A DNA stretch of 6,939 bases from Dehalococcoidia bacterium (GTDB lineage: Bacteria > Chloroflexota > Dehalococcoidia > JACVQG01 > JAHKAY01). The notes beneath the pieces were generated by a model. The model worked only from the letters and a program-made list of their open reading frames with translations, ran no database searches and was not told the DNA's origin. Numbering within the stretch: the stretch's first letter is position 1; each line of letters opens with the position of its first letter. The translations under genes were made by a program, and so were the position numbers. Shown piece after piece: positions 5,610 through 6,939 of this stretch. The stretch lies in the NCBI GenBank assembly GCA_030740315.1, contig JASLXN010000079.1:1-6939 (forward strand), read 5' to 3'.

Positions 5610-5635
5610 CCTGTATGATGCAACTTAGTTACAGG
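5610..5635. promoter_or_regulatory. Dyad and repeated motif in the fabG-nusB gap
   Basis: The 69-bp gap before nusB holds an inverted repeat, CCTGTA (5610-5615) and TACAGG (5630-5635), with a 14-base centre. Its right half lies inside ATGCAACTTAGTTACA (5618-5633), a near copy of 2136-2152 upstream of the operon promoter. A TTGATA at 5602-5607 might act as a -35 box, but no convincing -10 lies 16-18 bp away, so an internal promoter is not clear. The function is unproven; operator or RNA hairpin are both possible. Confidence 0.3.
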
Positions 5636-5651
5636 CGGGATAGATATATAT

Positions 5652-6113
5652 ATGAGTGGCGCCAGACATAGGGCGAGGGTGATTGCTCTTCAGGCCCTTT
5701 ATGAGATTGACGTGGTGGGTCATGCTACCGAGGCGGCCCTGCCCCACTGCATCGGTGAAGGCACATCGGAAGATATTGCCAGCTTTGCCCAGCAGTTGGT
5801 GACTACAATATTGCAGCACTGCTCAGATATTGATGAAAGAATACAGTATTTCGCCCCTGCCTACCCCGTGGGGCAACTCTCACCTGTAGACCGCAGCATA
5901 CTCCGGCTGGCGATATCGGAAATCATGTTCAGTCGGGATATCCCCATTAAAATCGCTATTAACGAGGCCGTTGAGCTTGCCAAGGCATTTGGCAGTGAGG
6001 CTTCTCCCCGTTTCGTTAATGGTGTGCTGGGGGCCGTAGTCAGCGCCGGGAGCACGGCACTCGGAAGCTGTGGAAACTCCGACATGACGCAGATAAAAAG
6101 AGAGAGGAGGTGA
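5652..6113 (+). CDS. nusB: Transcription antitermination protein NusB
   Basis: NusB binds boxA RNA together with S10 (NusE) and helps RNA polymerase read through rRNA operons. The 153-residue product is all-helical in type. It opens with SGARHRARVIALQALYEID, matching the family's (R)xxARxxALQxLYxxD, and continues with PVGQLSPVDRSILRLAISEI, IPIKIAINEAVELAKAFG and the signature FVNGVLGAV (about 121-129). About 23 further residues, rich in Ser, Gly and charged residues, form a tail longer than in E. coli NusB (139 residues). The ATG at 5652 has only a weak upstream purine stretch (GCGGGA, 5635-5640) with an AT-rich spacer, so translation may be modest. The stop TGA lies inside the acpP Shine-Dalgarno sequence. 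Its place between fabG and acpP ties rRNA synthesis to lipid synthesis in one transcript. Confidence 0.95.
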   Translation: MSGARHRARVIALQALYEIDVVGHATEAALPHCIGEGTSEDIASFAQQLVTTILQHCSDIDERIQYFAPAYPVGQLSPVDRSILRLAISEIMFSRDIPIKIAINEAVELAKAFGSEASPRFVNGVLGAVVSAGSTALGSCGNSDMTQIKRERR

Positions 6114-6114
6114 T
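6105..6114 (+). promoter_or_regulatory. Full-length Shine-Dalgarno of acpP overlapping the nusB stop
   Basis: AGGAGGTGAT is a ten-base exact complement of the usual bacterial 16S rRNA 3' tail. The nusB stop TGA (6111-6113) is part of it. Measured from the AGGAGG core (6105-6110), TTG 6118 is 7 bases away and TTG 6115 only 4, which favours 6118. This is much stronger than the other sites in the operon and would lift acyl carrier protein output over its neighbours, offsetting the TTG start. Confidence 0.85.
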
Positions 6115-6117
6115 TTG

Positions 6118-6378
6118 TTGGCTACAGTCTATGACCGATTAAAAAAAGTTATCGTGGACCGCTTGGATGTGGAAGAGACCAAAATAGTGCCACAGTCCCG
6201 TTTCAGCGAAGACCTTGAGGCTGATTCCTTGGACTTAGTGGAGCTTATTATGGCGATTGAGGAGGAGTTCACCAGTTCAAACAGCAAGCTAGAAATTCCC
6301 GATGAAGAGGCGGAGAGCATCAAGACAGTTCAGCATGTGCTAGACTACCTCGCCTCCCAGGGAGTCAAGGGCTCCTAA
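6118..6378 (+). CDS. acpP: Acyl carrier protein
   Basis: AcpP carries growing acyl chains on a 4'-phosphopantetheine arm and is the shared substrate of FabD, FabG and FabK encoded upstream. The 86-residue acidic, helical protein has the attachment motif EADSLDLVELIM with Ser37 as the modified residue, followed by the recognition-helix residues AIEEEF. The N-terminus MATVYDRLKKVIVDRL is typical. Two consecutive TTG codons (6115, 6118) could start it; I chose the second for its 7-base spacing from AGGAGG and because ATVYDRxKK matches family N-termini. Starting at the first would only add one Leu. The insertion FTSSNSKLEIPDEEAESI is slightly longer than in E. coli AcpP. The TAA at 6376-6378 is followed immediately, in the same frame, by the TTG of the next gene. 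Confidence 0.96.
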   Translation: MATVYDRLKKVIVDRLDVEETKIVPQSRFSEDLEADSLDLVELIMAIEEEFTSSNSKLEIPDEEAESIKTVQHVLDYLASQGVKGS

Positions 6379-6939
6379 TTGACCCATGCAGTATTTTTTG
6401 ATTTCTACAATACTTTAGTTGGTTTTAACCCGCCCCGCGAGGAAATTCACGCAGCAGCCTGTCGCGATATGGGGGTGGCACTTAGTCCGGAAGCCATCCG
6501 CTCTCATCTGCCTCCGGCAGATGAGTACTATCACAAGGAGAGCCTGCGGCTGCCTATTAGCAGCCGTTCACAGGCTGACCAAGACGAGTTCTACACCCGT
6601 TATGAGCGAATGGTGCTGCAGGGAGCCGGGGCGGAGGTCTCGGCTGGTGTTGCTCTGGCCATCTTCAGGCGAATGCGCCAGCACGGCTGGCGCATTCGCC
6701 TCTACGAAGATAGCCTGCCGGTTATCAGGAATTTGAAGGAAACGGGAAAGGTGGTAGGCATCGTATCTAATGTGGATAGGGACCTATCACCGTTTTGCCA
6801 GCAGTTGGGCCTTACCGGGGAGGTGGACTTTGTAGTCACCTCATGGGAGGTAGGGACGGGCAAACCTCATCCTGCGATATTTCATTGCGCACTGGAACGG
6901 GCCCATACCACCCCGGATCACACCGTACACGTGGGAGAT
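6379..6939 (+). CDS. HAD-superfamily hydrolase, partial at 3' edge
   Basis: The frame runs from TTG 6379 off the right edge (187 residues) without a stop. It shows the haloacid dehalogenase-like fold motifs: motif I FFDFYNTLV with nucleophile Asp8, a helical cap region (about 20-100), motif II in GIVSNVD (Ser130), motif III Lys162 in GTGKPHPAIF, and the start of motif IV, HVGD, at the edge. The second motif I aspartate (DxD) is replaced by Tyr (DFYNT). Such D-x-[YWG] variants occur in some HAD branches, but a weaker or different activity than in classical phosphatases is possible. The substrate cannot be told; a phosphate-ester or phosphopantetheine-type metabolite is only a guess from the position after acpP. 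The start is chosen because TTG follows the acpP TAA directly, the next residues (THAVFFDFYNTL) fit the family, and AAGGG (6367-6371) lies 7 bases upstream. A nearby ATG at 6386 is out of frame. Confidence 0.85.
   Translation, partial: MTHAVFFDFYNTLVGFNPPREEIHAAACRDMGVALSPEAIRSHLPPADEYYHKESLRLPISSRSQADQDEFYTRYERMVLQGAGAEVSAGVALAIFRRMRQHGWRIRLYEDSLPVIRNLKETGKVVGIVSNVDRDLSPFCQQLGLTGEVDFVVTSWEVGTGKPHPAIFHCALERAHTTPDHTVHVGD
6667..6701. repeat. Perfect 15-bp inverted repeat (5-base loop) inside the HAD gene
   Basis: AGGCGAATGCGCCAG (6667-6681) and CTGGCGCATTCGCCT (6687-6701) are exact reverse complements around CACGG. The RNA would form a very stable GC-rich hairpin within codons 97-108 (RRMRQHGWRIRL). 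No T-run follows on the plus strand, so it is not a standard intrinsic terminator. It could slow ribosomes, stabilise an RNA end or be a small palindromic insertion. Confidence 0.9.

Noticed and set aside
5602..5630. Internal promoter before nusB (TTGATA with TTAGTT at 17 bp).
   Set aside because: The -10 match is poor and other spacings give nothing better, so it is only mentioned with the dyad.

Overview
The window looks like a chromosomal housekeeping region of a bacterium of medium-high GC content. An FMN-type enoyl-ACP reductase (FabK) is used in place of FabI, nusB sits inside a fatty-acid synthesis cluster, and yebC-ruvC-ruvA lies next door. That fits a Chloroflexota/Dehalococcoidia-like or deep Gram-positive-like genome. 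The taxonomic guess comes from gene content and general resemblance only and is not firm. No tRNA, rRNA, CRISPR array, IS element or phage gene is visible, and there is no stretch over 300 bp without a gene.

Layout: (1) 1-189, the 3' end of a plus-strand gene ending in a degenerate response-regulator receiver-like domain. (2) 223-2038, minus strand, yebC-ruvC-ruvA, a tight operon (5-bp gap, then a 4-bp GTGA stop/start overlap). It is driven by a good sigma-70-type promoter so close to yebC that the mRNA should be nearly leaderless; ruvB does not follow. (3) 2039-2240, a divergent control region with the yebC promoter, a near-perfect promoter for the plus-strand operon and a 17-bp tandem direct repeat laid over that second promoter. 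(4) 2241-6939, plus strand, a long co-directional cluster: a damaged yceD/DUF177 gene, rpmF (L32), fabK, fabD, fabG, nusB, acpP and a HAD-family hydrolase that runs off the right edge.

The plus-strand cluster joins a ribosomal protein and an rRNA antitermination factor (rpmF, nusB) to the malonyl loading step (FabD), two reductive steps (FabG, FabK) and the carrier (AcpP) of type II fatty acid synthesis. This would couple membrane synthesis to ribosome production. plsX and fabH, often found between rpmF and fabD in other bacteria, are absent here.

Points most worth a second look: yceD carries a frameshift, an in-frame 9-bp tandem duplication and two zinc-motif Cys-to-Tyr changes. fabG has no ATG, GTG or TTG start before its cofactor motif and seems to start at ATA (or CTG), with ATA overlapping the fabD stop. 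A 17-bp direct repeat covers the operon promoter. A related motif recurs in the yceD-yebC and fabG-nusB gaps. A perfect 15-bp hairpin lies inside the HAD coding sequence. The acpP and HAD frames are the same and are separated by one TAA. I see no clearly new multi-gene system; the novelty is in expression signals and gene decay.
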